From Streptomyces chrestomyceticus JCM 4735 (GTDB lineage: Bacteria; Actinomycetota; Actinomycetes; Streptomycetales; Streptomycetaceae), in assembly GCF_003865135.1 (NCBI RefSeq), contig NZ_BHZC01000001.1, positions 7,006,001 to 7,070,000 on the forward strand: DNA of 64,000 nt, read 5' to 3'. The position numbers were made by a program, and so were the translations under genes. Below the pieces are notes generated by a model. That model had not been told where the DNA came from. It searched no databases and worked only from the letters and a program-made list of their open reading frames with translations. This document shows, in pieces, positions 19,449 to 32,670 of the stretch (position 1 is its first letter; each line of letters opens with the position of its first letter).

Positions 19449-20576
19449 GTGAGCCAGAACAATCAAGACAAAAAGAGCAGCGCCCGTGAGCGGCTGCAGG
19501 CCCAGCGCGAGAAGGAGAAGGCGCGCGAACGGCGCGGCCGCCAGTTGAAGGTCGCCGGGGCGGTGGTGGCGGTGCTGGCCGTCGCCGGCGGCGTCGGCGT
19601 CTGGGCCGCCTCCTCGGGCGGTGACTCCGGCAGCAGCGACAAGGTGGCCCTGCCCAAGGGCACCCAGGACAGCGACAAGCCCGCGGTGCCGGTCGGCAAG
19701 AAGGAGGCCCCGTCCACGCTCACGGTGTGGGAGGACTTCCGCTGCCCCGCCTGCGCCCAGTTCGAGAAGGGCTTCCGCGGTGCCATCCACGAGCTGGAGG
19801 ACGCCGGACTGCTCAGGACCGACTACCACCTCGCGACGATCATCGACGGCAGCATGCGCGGCAAGGGGTCGGTCACCGCCGCCAACGCCGCGCTCTGCGC
19901 CCAGGACGCGGGCCGCTTCCGCGAGTACCACGATGTGCTGTACGCGAACCAGCCGCCGGAGCAGCAGGACCGGTTCGCGGACAAGAAGTACCTGATCGAG
20001 CTGGCCGGGAAGGTGAACGGGCTGGTCAGCGACACCTTCAAGCAGTGCGTCGACAAGGGCACCTACACGGACTTCGTGTACAAGTCCAACACCGCCTTCA
20101 CCAACTCCGGCCACCAGGGCACCCCGACGGTCCTGCTGAACGGCAAGAACCTCGCGGAGGAGAAGAACCTCACCCCCGACGGGCTCAAGCAGAAGGTGCG
20201 GGAGGCCGCGGGGGACAAGAAGGCGGGCGGGGCGTCCGGTTCACCCGGGGCCGCCGGGGCCTCCGGGGGCAAGGCGTCCGGTATGAAGCCCGGCGGTGCG
20301 GGGGCCGAGCACGGAGCCGGCACGGCCGGCGCCTCGGCGGGCAGCGGGACCGGGCACTCGGCGGGCAGCGGCTCGGGCCACTCGGCGGGCGCCTCGGCCG
20401 GTACGGGTCAGGGTGCCGGGCAGGGGCCGGGGCCGGCCAAGGAGCCGGAGCCGGGTCGGGGTCCGGAGCGGGGCATGGTGCCGGGCAGGGGCACAGTGCC
20501 GGCGCAGACGCCGGGCATCCGGGCGGGAGTTCGGATCGGGTTCCTGCTCCCTGATCGGCTCCTGCTCGGCTCCTGA
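19449..20576 (+). CDS. DsbA-family membrane-anchored thioredoxin-like protein with long low-complexity tail
   Basis: A 375-residue extracytoplasmic thiol-disulfide protein. A charged N-terminus (residues 1-33) is followed by a membrane anchor (about 34-54) and a DsbA-like domain with the active site FRCPACAQF (Cys99, Cys102). The cis-Pro loop lies in GHQGTPTVLLNG. The family normally ends near residue 257. Here a further 118 residues of Gly/Ala/Ser/His repeats follow, ending in an out-of-character LLPDRLLLGS. The extension looks like readthrough into repeated intergenic DNA. The GTG start gives the SQNNQDKKS N-terminus. It lies just downstream of the trpA terminator and upstream of lgt. Confidence 0.82.
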   Translation: MSQNNQDKKSSARERLQAQREKEKARERRGRQLKVAGAVVAVLAVAGGVGVWAASSGGDSGSSDKVALPKGTQDSDKPAVPVGKKEAPSTLTVWEDFRCPACAQFEKGFRGAIHELEDAGLLRTDYHLATIIDGSMRGKGSVTAANAALCAQDAGRFREYHDVLYANQPPEQQDRFADKKYLIELAGKVNGLVSDTFKQCVDKGTYTDFVYKSNTAFTNSGHQGTPTVLLNGKNLAEEKNLTPDGLKQKVREAAGDKKAGGASGSPGAAGASGGKASGMKPGGAGAEHGAGTAGASAGSGTGHSAGSGSGHSAGASAGTGQGAGQGPGPAKEPEPGRGPERGMVPGRGTVPAQTPGIRAGVRIGFLLPDRLLLGS

Positions 20577-20700
20577 TCGGTCCCTGATCGGCCCTTGACC
20601 GGCCTCTTGGGCGGCCCGCTCGACCGGCCCCCTCGACCGGCCCCCTTGACCGGTCTCTCGACCGGTCTCTTGGGTGGCTTCTCGACCGGCGCCGTGCGGG
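20300..20700 (+). repeat. Degenerate GC-rich repeats at the dsbA 3' end and beyond
   Basis: The end of the DsbA-like gene repeats a CACTCGGCGGGCAGCGG-type unit. The following 120 bases repeat CTGATCGGCTC and then TCGACCGGCCCC units several times. The repeats cross the stop codon at 20576. They suggest slippage expansion that lengthened the C-terminus. Confidence 0.6.
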
Positions 20701-20914
20701 GGCGGCTCGGTGCGGTGCCTTTCACGCCGGACTCCGCCTTCGTGCTCAGGTCCGCGTTCGTGCTCGGGTTCGTGCCCGTGATCGGGTTCGCGCACAGGCC
20801 GGTGCCGGGCGAGCCCGGTCGCCGTCCGCGTTCCGGGCGCCGACCGGGCTTGTGTCCGTCCGGGACCGGGCCCATGACCGACCACTGACCAGGGCCGCGT
20901 TCACAGCGCCGACC

Positions 20915-20937
20915 GGGCCAGTGGCCAACCACTGCCC
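20915..20937. terminator. Hairpin in the dsbA-lgt gap
   Basis: GGGCCAGTGG (20915-20924) pairs with CCACTGCCC (20929-20937) with one bulge and a CCAA loop. It could end the DsbA-like transcript. The rest of the 458-base gap (20577-21034) is repeat-like DNA with no gene. Confidence 0.45.
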
Positions 20938-20993
20938 GGGCCCGTAACCGACCGCCGGCAGTGACGGTCGTTACACAGCCGTAGCCGGGTGGG

Positions 20994-21024
20994 TTGTCGC
21001 GGCGCCCACCTGGCGCGGTAGCGT
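20994..21024 (+). promoter_or_regulatory. lgt: Candidate lgt promoter
   Basis: TTGTCG (20994-20999) and TAGCGT (21019-21024) have a 19-base spacer. The -10 lies ten bases before ATG 21035, so the leader would be very short or absent. Confidence 0.4.
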
Positions 21025-21034
21025 CGTCCCTGCC

Positions 21035-22036
21035 ATGGACCTCGCATTCATTCCCAGCCCGTCGACGGGCGTCGTACACCTCGGCCCGATTCCGCTGCGC
21101 GGGTACGCCTTCTGCATCATCATCGGCGTCTTCATCGGCGTCTGGCTCGGCAACAAGCGCTGGATCCAGCGCGGCGGCCGCTCCGGAACCGTCGCGGACA
21201 TCGCCGTGTGGGCCGTGCCCTTCGGGCTCGTCGGAGGCCGCCTCTACCACGTCATCACGACGTACGAGCCGTACTTCGGCGAGGGCGGTCACCCCCTCAA
21301 CGCCTTCAAGGTCTGGGAGGGCGGCCTCGGGATCTGGGGCGCCGTCGCGCTCGGCGCGGTGGGCGCCTGGATCGGCTGCCGCCGCCGCGGCATCCCGCTG
21401 CCCGCCTACATGGACGCGCTGGCGCCCGGCCTCGCCCTGGGCCAGGCGATCGGCCGCTGGGGCAACTGGTTCAACCAGGAGCTCTACGGCCGTGCCACCG
21501 ACCTCCCGTGGGCGCTGAAGATCAGCGACGACCCGTCCATCGGCCGGGTCGGCGGCACCTACCACCCGACGTTCCTGTACGAGTCGCTGTGGTGCATCGG
21601 CGTCGCGCTGCTCGTCATCTGGGCGGACAAGCGCTTCAAGCTGGGCCACGGCCGGGCGTTCGCGCTGTACGTGGCGTCCTACTGCGCCGGCCGCGCCTGG
21701 ATCGAGTACATGCGGGTCGACGAGGCCCACCACATCCTGGGCCTGCGCCTGAACGTCTGGACCGCGCTCATCGGCCTCGTCGTGTCCGTCGTCTACATCG
21801 TGGTCTCCGCGAAGAAGATCCCGGGCCGCGAGGAGGTCGTCGAGCCGGGCGCGCTGGACGCGGCTGCGGACGACACCGGGGCGGGGAAGTCCGGCGCCGA
21901 GACCACCAAGGCGGCACCCAAGACGCTCAAGGGAGCGCCCAAGGCCGCGGGCAGCGGCAAGGAGAGCGTGGCCGACGGTGCCGCGAAGCTGACGAAGGAC
22001 GCCGGGTCCGGGAGCCGCAGCGGCAAGGATTCCTGA
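21035..22036 (+). CDS. lgt: Prolipoprotein diacylglyceryl transferase
   Basis: A 333-residue integral membrane enzyme that transfers diacylglycerol to the Cys of lipoprotein precursors. Family motifs are IPLRGYAFCIIIGVFIG, the GLVGGRLYHV region, the signature GRWGNWFNQELYGR and HPTFLYESLWC. Seven hydrophobic segments can be counted. The last 55 residues are a charged, Ala/Lys/Gly-rich cytoplasmic tail, common in actinobacterial Lgt. A terminator follows. Confidence 0.96.
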   Translation: MDLAFIPSPSTGVVHLGPIPLRGYAFCIIIGVFIGVWLGNKRWIQRGGRSGTVADIAVWAVPFGLVGGRLYHVITTYEPYFGEGGHPLNAFKVWEGGLGIWGAVALGAVGAWIGCRRRGIPLPAYMDALAPGLALGQAIGRWGNWFNQELYGRATDLPWALKISDDPSIGRVGGTYHPTFLYESLWCIGVALLVIWADKRFKLGHGRAFALYVASYCAGRAWIEYMRVDEAHHILGLRLNVWTALIGLVVSVVYIVVSAKKIPGREEVVEPGALDAAADDTGAGKSGAETTKAAPKTLKGAPKAAGSGKESVADGAAKLTKDAGSGSRSGKDS

Positions 22037-22089
22037 CGCCAGTCCTTACGCACGGCGTCGCACCGCGTGGCACACGCCGAAGGCCGACA

Positions 22090-22125
22090 GAGGCCGCCCG
22101 GACCCAGCAGGGTCGGGGCGGCCTC
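22090..22125. terminator. Terminator after lgt
   Basis: GAGGCCGCCC (22090-22099) is perfectly complementary to GGGCGGCCTC (22116-22125). Inner GACCC and GGGTC bases also pair. It lies 54 bases after the lgt stop. Confidence 0.8.
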
Positions 22126-22254
22126 CGCCGTTTCCGACGGTATGCGCGTCACGCGTCACGGGAATGTATTTCCCGCCCGGAATGCGGCCGGATCAGAAAT
22201 GGGCAGCCAGGGGATATCCCCATTCCCGGTAGCGGCCGGTCACCGCGCTGCCGG

Positions 22255-22608
22255 TCACAGAATTTCGATGTCCTTCACCTTCGGCGGACGGTTGGGGTAG
22301 GAAATGTCAGTCCACCGGTTGACCCGCACCGAATCACCGTTGGCGTCGTAGTAGATCAGGTCGTTGTTGCCCGTGTAGATCCTGTCGACCCACCAGTTGC
22401 CGAAGCTCATCCGCCCGCGGTTGGCGTAGCAGTCCACGCTCTGGCTGTTACCGCTGTGCGACCAGATCTTCAGGAAGCTCTCCCCGCCGCGGCACTCGAC
22501 CTTGTTGATGGCGAATGCGTTGCCGGTCGGCATGGTCACGGTGAACAGGGCAGCCGCGGCGAACGCCACGGCCACGGAACGCCCGACCCTTTTCGTCTTG
22601 GACAGCAT
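22255..22608 (-). CDS. Secreted killer-toxin-like (beta/gamma-crystallin) protein
   Basis: A 117-residue secreted protein. A signal peptide (MLSKTKRVGRSVAVAFAAAA...) ends at GNAFA, giving a mature protein of about 85 residues beginning INKVECRGGESFLKIW. The Cys pair, the VDCYANRGRM segment, the TGNNDLIYYDANGDS loop and the ISYPNRPP motif match what I recall of Streptomyces killer toxin-like (SKLP) proteins, which have a single beta/gamma-crystallin fold. Such proteins have been reported to inhibit yeasts and fungi. GAGGAG precedes the ATG. The gene stands alone, with an AT-rich upstream region. Confidence 0.75.
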   Translation of the reverse strand: MLSKTKRVGRSVAVAFAAAALFTVTMPTGNAFAINKVECRGGESFLKIWSHSGNSQSVDCYANRGRMSFGNWWVDRIYTGNNDLIYYDANGDSVRVNRWTDISYPNRPPKVKDIEIL

Positions 22609-22927
22609 GACTTCTCCTCAATTCGAATGTCGAACCGGAGGGCACGCGGCGACCGACGCACATCGCGGCGTGCCGAACGAATATCTGAACGACCCGGAAC
22701 CGCGGTCATCAGATCGTCTCGTCCTGACAAAAAAGACGATCCTGTAAATCTCCTGTACATGGCAATCTTCTTCAGGGCCCCCGGCTGGAATACGCCCCCG
22801 ATTGTCCGGATCGGCGCTATGTCATATGAGTTGTCGGCTTCGAACCTTAGTGTCAGCCAACGTGGCTGCCGTCGTAAAAGCCCTGCTCCGGGCCACTGCG
22901 GGCCACTCCGGGCCGGTCCCGGGTGGT
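22609..22927. other. AT-rich region upstream of the killer-toxin-like gene
   Basis: No gene is seen. GATCGTCT (22712-22719) and AGACGATC (22734-22741) form an 8-base inverted repeat with a 14-base spacer that includes an A/T run. It lies about 105 bases upstream of the minus-strand start, so it is a candidate operator. On the minus strand TTGTCA in the spacer could be a -35, but no good -10 follows. Confidence 0.35.
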
Positions 22928-23866
22928 TCAGCCGCCTGCCAGGGCTATGAGGAACCGCGTCTTCGCGTCGTCCCGCCGTGCGCAGATCCCGAGGGCCGCG
23001 TTGAGGACGCCCAGGGACCGGCACCAGCCCAGTACGCGGTCGGGGGACTGGCCGGGCACCAGGACGGCCAGTTCTCCGACCCGCTCTTCCAGCGCGGCGG
23101 GCGTCGTGACGCCGTCCAGCACCCAGTCCACCGCGTCGAAGTCGGGGTCGCCCCAGGCGGGTCGCGGATCGATGGCCACCATGCGGGAGCCCGGACCTGA
23201 CAGCACATTGCCCGGGTGAAGATCACCGTGCACCAACGTCCGGGGCCCGTCGGAGGCGAGCTCCAGGGCCGCCCCCCGAGCCCGGCCGAGCACCGCCGGA
23301 CCGAGCAGGCCGCTGGTGCCGGACGCCGCAAGCCTGCGGCTCGTCAGCCGGAAGAGGAAGTCGACCCGCCGCGCCAGAGGTTGCACCGTCGGGGGGCGTT
23401 CCGGCACTGGAGCGGGAGTCCGCAGATCCCGCAGCAGCGCCGCGACTTCCGGCAACCGCCAGTCCAGCCGTCTCGCCGGCACCCCCGGCTCCACGTCCTC
23501 AAGCAGCAGGGCACCGGCTTCGGCGTCCTGCGCCAGCAGCGTGACGACCGACGGTGTCCCCGCCCAGGCGGTCAGGGCTGCGGCCTCCTCGTGGGCGAGG
23601 GCGGGCTCCGGGGTGAGCTTGAGCCAGGCCGAGGTGCCGGTGTCACGGCGCAGGCAGCGGAACACCCGCGAGGTGCCGCCGCCGTTCGCCTCGACAAGCT
23701 CCAGGCGCCAGCGGGCGGTAAGGGTGCCGACGAGCTCCGGCAGGGCGTCGCACCAGGCGCGTACTGCGCCCCCGAACCGGACGACGAGTCGCTGCCGGAC
23801 CTCCGGCGCGACCTCGGCCAACTCTCGCACCGCGACCCCCGCAGCCAGTTGATGCCGTCCGCTCAT
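22928..23866 (-). CDS. APH(6)/hydroxyurea-type aminoglycoside phosphotransferase family protein
   Basis: A 312-residue kinase-like protein. The catalytic motif is TLVHGDLHPGNVLSG, followed by the metal-binding IDPRPAWGDPDFDAVDW. The N-terminal lobe has the SAWLKLTPEP Lys. The motifs match the APH_6_hur group (streptomycin 6-phosphotransferases and hydroxyurea phosphotransferases) rather than APH(3'). Substrate cannot be told from sequence. The start at 23866 is chosen because GAGGGGCGGGGAC precedes that ATG and the family begins there; the open frame extends upstream. Confidence 0.82.
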   Translation of the reverse strand: MSGRHQLAAGVAVRELAEVAPEVRQRLVVRFGGAVRAWCDALPELVGTLTARWRLELVEANGGGTSRVFRCLRRDTGTSAWLKLTPEPALAHEEAAALTAWAGTPSVVTLLAQDAEAGALLLEDVEPGVPARRLDWRLPEVAALLRDLRTPAPVPERPPTVQPLARRVDFLFRLTSRRLAASGTSGLLGPAVLGRARGAALELASDGPRTLVHGDLHPGNVLSGPGSRMVAIDPRPAWGDPDFDAVDWVLDGVTTPAALEERVGELAVLVPGQSPDRVLGWCRSLGVLNAALGICARRDDAKTRFLIALAGG

Positions 23867-24190
23867 GTCCCCGCCCCTCTCATGCGTCGTCAGTCCGTAC
23901 ACCGGCAGCCCATACACCGTCGGTGAATCTGCGTTCAGCATCCCGCGCCGGACCTCCCCGCCGCATTGCGGTTTCCCGCAGCATCGTCTGCGGTTTCCCG
24001 CACCCCGCCGTGCCGCCCGGTGTGATCCACACCTCACCGTCGCCTGGGCCTCCCGTAAACCCGCAGGTCAGCGCAGTAAGTTCGGCCTTCCTTGCTAGCG
24101 CGGCGGGGTGTGCGGCGCATAGCTTCGAGGTGTTGGAGGGGGAAGCGCCGGCATCGGCCCACACCTCGCGAGAAGGGAACGGGTCCCCAT
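23867..24190. other. Divergent intergenic region between the APH-like and VIT genes
   Basis: About 320 bases with no convincing gene. A direct repeat GCGGTTTCCCGCA occurs twice (around 23968 and 23990). GAGAAGGGA (24170-24178) is the ribosome binding site of the VIT-family gene. Confidence 0.4.
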
Positions 24191-24931
24191 ATGTCTGTCA
24201 TGGATGTCATGGACGCTTCGGCGCCCACGCACATAGCCCACCGCGACAACCACACCCACCGCGACGTGAACGGCGGCTGGCTGCGCCCCGCCGTCTTCGG
24301 CGCGATGGACGGACTGGTCTCCAACCTCGCCCTGATGACCGGCGTCGCCGGCGGCGCGGTCTCCCAGCAGACCATCATCATCACCGGCCTCGCGGGCCTG
24401 GCCGCGGGCGCGTTCTCCATGGCGGCCGGCGAGTACACCTCGGTGGCCTCCCAGCGGGAGCTGGTCCTCGCCGAACTGGACGTGGAGCGGCGGGAGCTGC
24501 GCAAGCACCCCAAGGACGAGCTGGAGGAGCTGGCCGCGCTGTACGAGTCGCGCGGCGTGGAGCCGGAGCTGGCCCGTGAGGTGGCCCGGCAACTGTCGAA
24601 GGACTCGGAGCAGGCGCTGGAGATCCATGCCCGCGAGGAGCTGGGCATCGACCCGTCCGACCTGCCCTCACCCGCCGTCGCCGCCGTCTCGTCCTTCGGC
24701 TCCTTCGCGCTGGGCGCCCTGCTGCCCGTCCTGCCGTACCTGCTGGGCGCCTCCCAGTTGTGGCCCGCGGTGCTGCTGGCGCTGGTGGGGCTCTTCGGGT
24801 GCGGAGCCGTCGTCGCGCGGGTGACGGCGCGGTCCTGGTGGTTCAGCGGTCTGCGGCAGCTCGCCCTCGGCGGCGCGGCGGCGGGTGTGACGTACGTCCT
24901 GGGCGCACTGTTCGGTACGGCCGTAGGCTGA
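24191..24931 (+). CDS. VIT1/CCC1-family membrane protein
   Basis: A 246-residue protein of the vacuolar iron/manganese transporter-like family. The N-terminal HRDNHTHRDVNGGWLRPAVFGAMDGLVSNLALMTGVAGG is typical, including the GAMDGLVSN loop. The cytoplasmic helix-rich middle (RELVLAELDVERRELRKHPKDELEEL) corresponds to the metal-binding domain of VIT1 proteins. Later come hydrophobic segments (FGSFALGALLPVLPYLLG and others). The start at ATG 24191 is supported by a good upstream site. It normally neighbours gltB in Streptomyces, as here. Iron or manganese export is inferred from the family. Confidence 0.88.
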   Translation: MSVMDVMDASAPTHIAHRDNHTHRDVNGGWLRPAVFGAMDGLVSNLALMTGVAGGAVSQQTIIITGLAGLAAGAFSMAAGEYTSVASQRELVLAELDVERRELRKHPKDELEELAALYESRGVEPELAREVARQLSKDSEQALEIHAREELGIDPSDLPSPAVAAVSSFGSFALGALLPVLPYLLGASQLWPAVLLALVGLFGCGAVVARVTARSWWFSGLRQLALGGAAAGVTYVLGALFGTAVG

Positions 24932-25163
24932 CCCTTCGCGCAGCAGTATGCGGACCCCCGTATAACTAAAGTGTTACCGGGCGGTTTGGTCGCGTGAAGG
25001 GCCGGGCATAAGGCCCAAGCGTTGCGGGCAATGTCGCCTGCTCGAAAACGACGCACACGACGCCGGTGGAGGCCGATCCGTCCGCCCGCGCCCCCGGTCC
25101 CCGCCACGAGTGGTGTCCGCATTCTGGAAGGCTCTATCCGCTTTTCGAGAAGCGAGCCATCCT

Positions 25164-25179
25164 GTAACCTGCACGAAAT
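25164..25179 (+). promoter_or_regulatory. gltB: GlnR-like box upstream of gltB
   Basis: GTAAC (25164-25168), six bases, GAAAT (25175-25179). This matches the gTnAc-n6-GaAAc form of Streptomyces GlnR sites at nearly every position. It lies 63 bases before the gltB start and suggests nitrogen control. Confidence 0.5.
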
Positions 25180-25190
25180 TTCGCGGAGGG

Positions 25191-25233
25191 CCAACGTCGT
25201 CCCTCGGCACTGAACATGCCACGACGACGTTGG
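25191..25233 (+). promoter_or_regulatory. gltB: Inverted repeat in the gltB leader
   Basis: CCAACGTCGT (25191-25200) and ACGACGTTGG (25224-25233) are perfectly complementary. The right arm runs into the GGGAGA ribosome binding site of gltB. The hairpin could limit translation or act as an operator. Confidence 0.5.
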
Positions 25234-25241
25234 GAGAGCCG

Positions 25242-29865
<4,624 letters not shown>

Positions 29866-29873
<8 letters not shown>

Positions 29874-31326
29874 CCCCAAGGGCTTCCTGACCACCGGCCG
29901 CGAGGTCGCCAAGACCCGCCCCGTCGAGGAGCGCGTCCGGGACTGGAACGAGGTCTACGTCCCCGGCTCGCTGCTGCCGATCATCAGCAAGCAGGCCGGG
30001 CGCTGCATGGACTGCGGCATCCCCTTCTGCCACAACGGCTGTCCGCTCGGAAACCTCATCCCCGAGTGGAACGACTACGCCTACCGCGAGGACTGGACGG
30101 CCGCCAGCGAGCGGCTGCACGCGACCAACAACTTCCCGGAGTTCACCGGTCGCCTGTGCCCGGCCCCCTGCGAGTCGGCGTGTGTGCTGGGCATCAACCA
30201 GCCGCCGGTGACCATCAAGAACGTCGAGGTCACCATCATCGACAAGGCGTGGGACAGCGGGGACGTCACCCCGCAGCCCCCGGAGCGGCTGTCCGGCAAG
30301 ACGGTCGCCGTCATCGGCTCGGGCCCGGCCGGCCTGGCCGCCGCCCAGCAGTTGACCCGGGCGGGCCACACCGTCGCCGTCTACGAGCGCGCGGACCGTA
30401 TCGGGGGCCTGCTCCGCTACGGCATCCCCGAGTTCAAGATGGAGAAGCGCCACATCAACCGCCGGATCGAACAGATGCGGGCGGAAGGCACCAAGTTTCG
30501 TACAGAGGTGGAGATCGGCCGGGACATCGACGCCGCCAAGCTGCGCAAGCGCTACGACGCCGTCGTGATCGCCGCCGGTGCCACCACCTCCCGCGACCTG
30601 AAGGTCCCCGGGCGCGAGCTGAACGGCGTCCACTTCGCGATGGAGTACCTGCCGCTCGCCAACAAGGTGCAGGAGGGCGACCTGACCGTCTCCCCGATCA
30701 CCGCCGAGGGCAAGCACGTCGTGGTCATCGGCGGCGGCGACACCGGCGCGGACTGCGTCGGCACGGCACACCGCCAGGGCGCGAAGTCCGTCACCCAACT
30801 GGAGATCATGGGCAAGCCGGGCGACGAGCGGAACCCGGACCAGCCCTGGCCGACCTTCCCGATGCTCTACAAGGTCACCTCCGCGCACGAGGAGGGCGGC
30901 GAGCGGCTGTACTCCGTCTCCACCACCCACTTCGAGGGCGACGAGGACGGCAACGTCCAGTGGCTGCACCTGGTCGAGGTGGAGTTCAAGGACGGCCGTC
31001 CGGAGCCGAAGCCGGGCACCGAGCGGAAGATCCCCGCGCAGTTGGTCACCCTGGCCATGGGCTTCACCGGCACCGACCAGGAGAACGGGCTGGTCTCACA
31101 GTTCGGACTGGAGCTGGACGCGCGCGGCAACATCGCCCGCGACGCCGACTTCGCGACCAACGTCCCCGGCGTGTACGTTGCCGGTGACGCCGGTCGCGGC
31201 CAGTCGCTGATCGTCTGGGCCATCGCCGAGGGCCGCTCGGCGGCCCGCGGTGTGGACCGCTACCTCGCGGGCGCCAGCGCGCTGCCCGCCCCCGTCAAGC
31301 CGACGGACCGCGCACTGACCGTGTAG
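29866..31326 (+). CDS. gltD: Glutamate synthase small subunit
   Basis: A 486-residue flavoprotein that passes electrons from NADPH to GltB. The N-terminal iron-sulfur ligands are [17 protein letters not shown] and [13 protein letters not shown]. The FAD site is [17 protein letters not shown], the NADPH site is [15 protein letters not shown], and the second FAD motif is [19 protein letters not shown]. The eight-base overlap with gltB fits 1:1 assembly. A strong terminator follows. Confidence 0.97.
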
Positions 31327-31372
31327 CGGCCCCGGCTCACAGATGTCCCGTACAACGACGTGCGGAACACCC

Positions 31373-31413
31373 GCGGCGCCTGCCTCCCTCCCCGACCGGA
31401 GGGCAGGCGCCGC
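31373..31413. terminator. Strong terminator after gltD
   Basis: GCGGCGCCTGCC (31373-31384) and GGCAGGCGCCGC (31402-31413) are perfectly complementary. It separates gltD from the convergent beta-lactamase-like gene ending at 31432. Confidence 0.85.
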
Positions 31414-31431
31414 GATCCATGCCGTGCCGGA

Positions 31432-32400
31432 TCACCGTCCGCTTTCGGGCACCAGCGAGCCGTCCGACGTGTGGGGGAGCACCCTGGCACGGGCCTCCCG
31501 GACCGGGCGCGCCGTGCCGTTGAGGTTCTTGTGCAGGGTGCGGGCCAGGTCTTCGATCGTGCGGACACCGGCGTCCATGCCCGGATGGTCCGCGGTCAGG
31601 ACGACCATCCCGTAGTCATGCCCTCCACCGGTGACCGCGCCGACGCTGTGCACCCGCCAGCCGCCGCTGCTCCGTTGCAGCCAGCCGTTCTTGACGTGCA
31701 CCTTCGCCCCGGCCGGAGCGCCGGCGGGCACGCCCCAGCGCTGCTCGGGCACCACCCGGCTCATGAGATCCAGGGCGTAGGCGCGGGAGGCGCCGTCGAG
31801 CACGGAGTTCTCGGAGGTGAGGAGCCGCAGCAGGGTGAGCTGATCGGCGGCGTTGATCTGGGTCAGGCCCCAGTACCCTTCCGTGTCCGGAACGGTGTTG
31901 TGCATTCCGGCGAGCCGCAGGAAGCTGTTTATCCGCCCGAGGCCGGCCCGCTTCCACAGTGTGGTGGTGGCGTCGTTGTCCGACGTCGTAATCATCTTTT
32001 CCGCGAGCTTTTTCTCGTCCGCGGTCAGAGCGCGCTGTTCTTCCTGGGCCTGCCGCAAGAGGGTGCCCAGCACCACGACCTTCACGACACTCGCCGAGTC
32101 GTACTGCCGCTCCGCGTCGTACGCGCACCGGGTGTCGCTCGTGCGGTCGTAGAGGGCGAACGAGGTATGGCCGGAAGTGTGCGCACCCAGCACCTGGCCG
32201 AGATCCTTCGAGAGCCGGTCGGCGAGCCCGGCCTTGGCGGAGGTGCAGGTCACCTTCGGGAGCGTCGGCTGCGCTCCGGTCGTCTCGGCGGCCGTTGCCG
32301 GGGCCGTGGCGGCGAGGAGTGAGGACAGGGTGGCGGTGAGCACCGTCACGGCGGAGAAACGCCGCCGGGTGGAATCCAGGGTGCGTATTCGATGGCGCAA
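31432..32400 (-). CDS. Secreted class A beta-lactamase-like serine hydrolase
   Basis: A 322-residue secreted protein with a twin-arginine-like signal peptide (TRRRFSAVTVLTATLSSLLA). The penicillin-recognising fold is shown by S104-VV-K107 (SVVK), S140-D-N142 and K237-N-G239 in place of KTG. The stretch expected to carry the deacylating Glu of class A enzymes reads EGYWGLTQINAADQLTLL and lacks a clear ExxLN. It may therefore be a carboxypeptidase-like or penicillin-binding serine hydrolase rather than a true resistance enzyme. The start is TTG at 32400, preceded by AAGGA; an ATG start does not fit this frame. Confidence 0.78.
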   Translation of the reverse strand: MRHRIRTLDSTRRRFSAVTVLTATLSSLLAATAPATAAETTGAQPTLPKVTCTSAKAGLADRLSKDLGQVLGAHTSGHTSFALYDRTSDTRCAYDAERQYDSASVVKVVVLGTLLRQAQEEQRALTADEKKLAEKMITTSDNDATTTLWKRAGLGRINSFLRLAGMHNTVPDTEGYWGLTQINAADQLTLLRLLTSENSVLDGASRAYALDLMSRVVPEQRWGVPAGAPAGAKVHVKNGWLQRSSGGWRVHSVGAVTGGGHDYGMVVLTADHPGMDAGVRTIEDLARTLHKNLNGTARPVREARARVLPHTSDGSLVPESGR

Positions 32401-32670
32401 AGTGTTCCTTCGTCTTTCTGCTCGTGTTCATCGACAGGGCGGGGAAAGGAGGTATTGCGTCAGGGGTGCTGCCGGGGCGTTGCCTGGGAAATGCGGTCGT
32501 TGCCCCGGCGCAGGCTGCCCGGTGCTGCGTACGTGCGCGTCGGTGAAGCGCAATTCACGCCGCTGGAGCATCCAGCATGAACGTTTCTGTGTCAATGGTG
32601 GAAATAACGCCGCAGTGGCCGCTTACCGGCCGCCGTGGGAGTCATGCGGACGCTCGCGCAACGGCGGGTG
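32401..32670. other. Intergenic region upstream of the beta-lactamase-like gene
   Basis: About 270 bases with no supported gene. It is somewhat AT-rich near 32575-32615 and should hold the promoter of the minus-strand serine hydrolase. Nothing else is seen. Confidence 0.35.

Noticed and set aside
20408..21733. 441-residue minus-strand frame opposite dsbA and lgt
   Set aside because: It crosses repeats and the well-supported lgt gene and has shadow-type composition.
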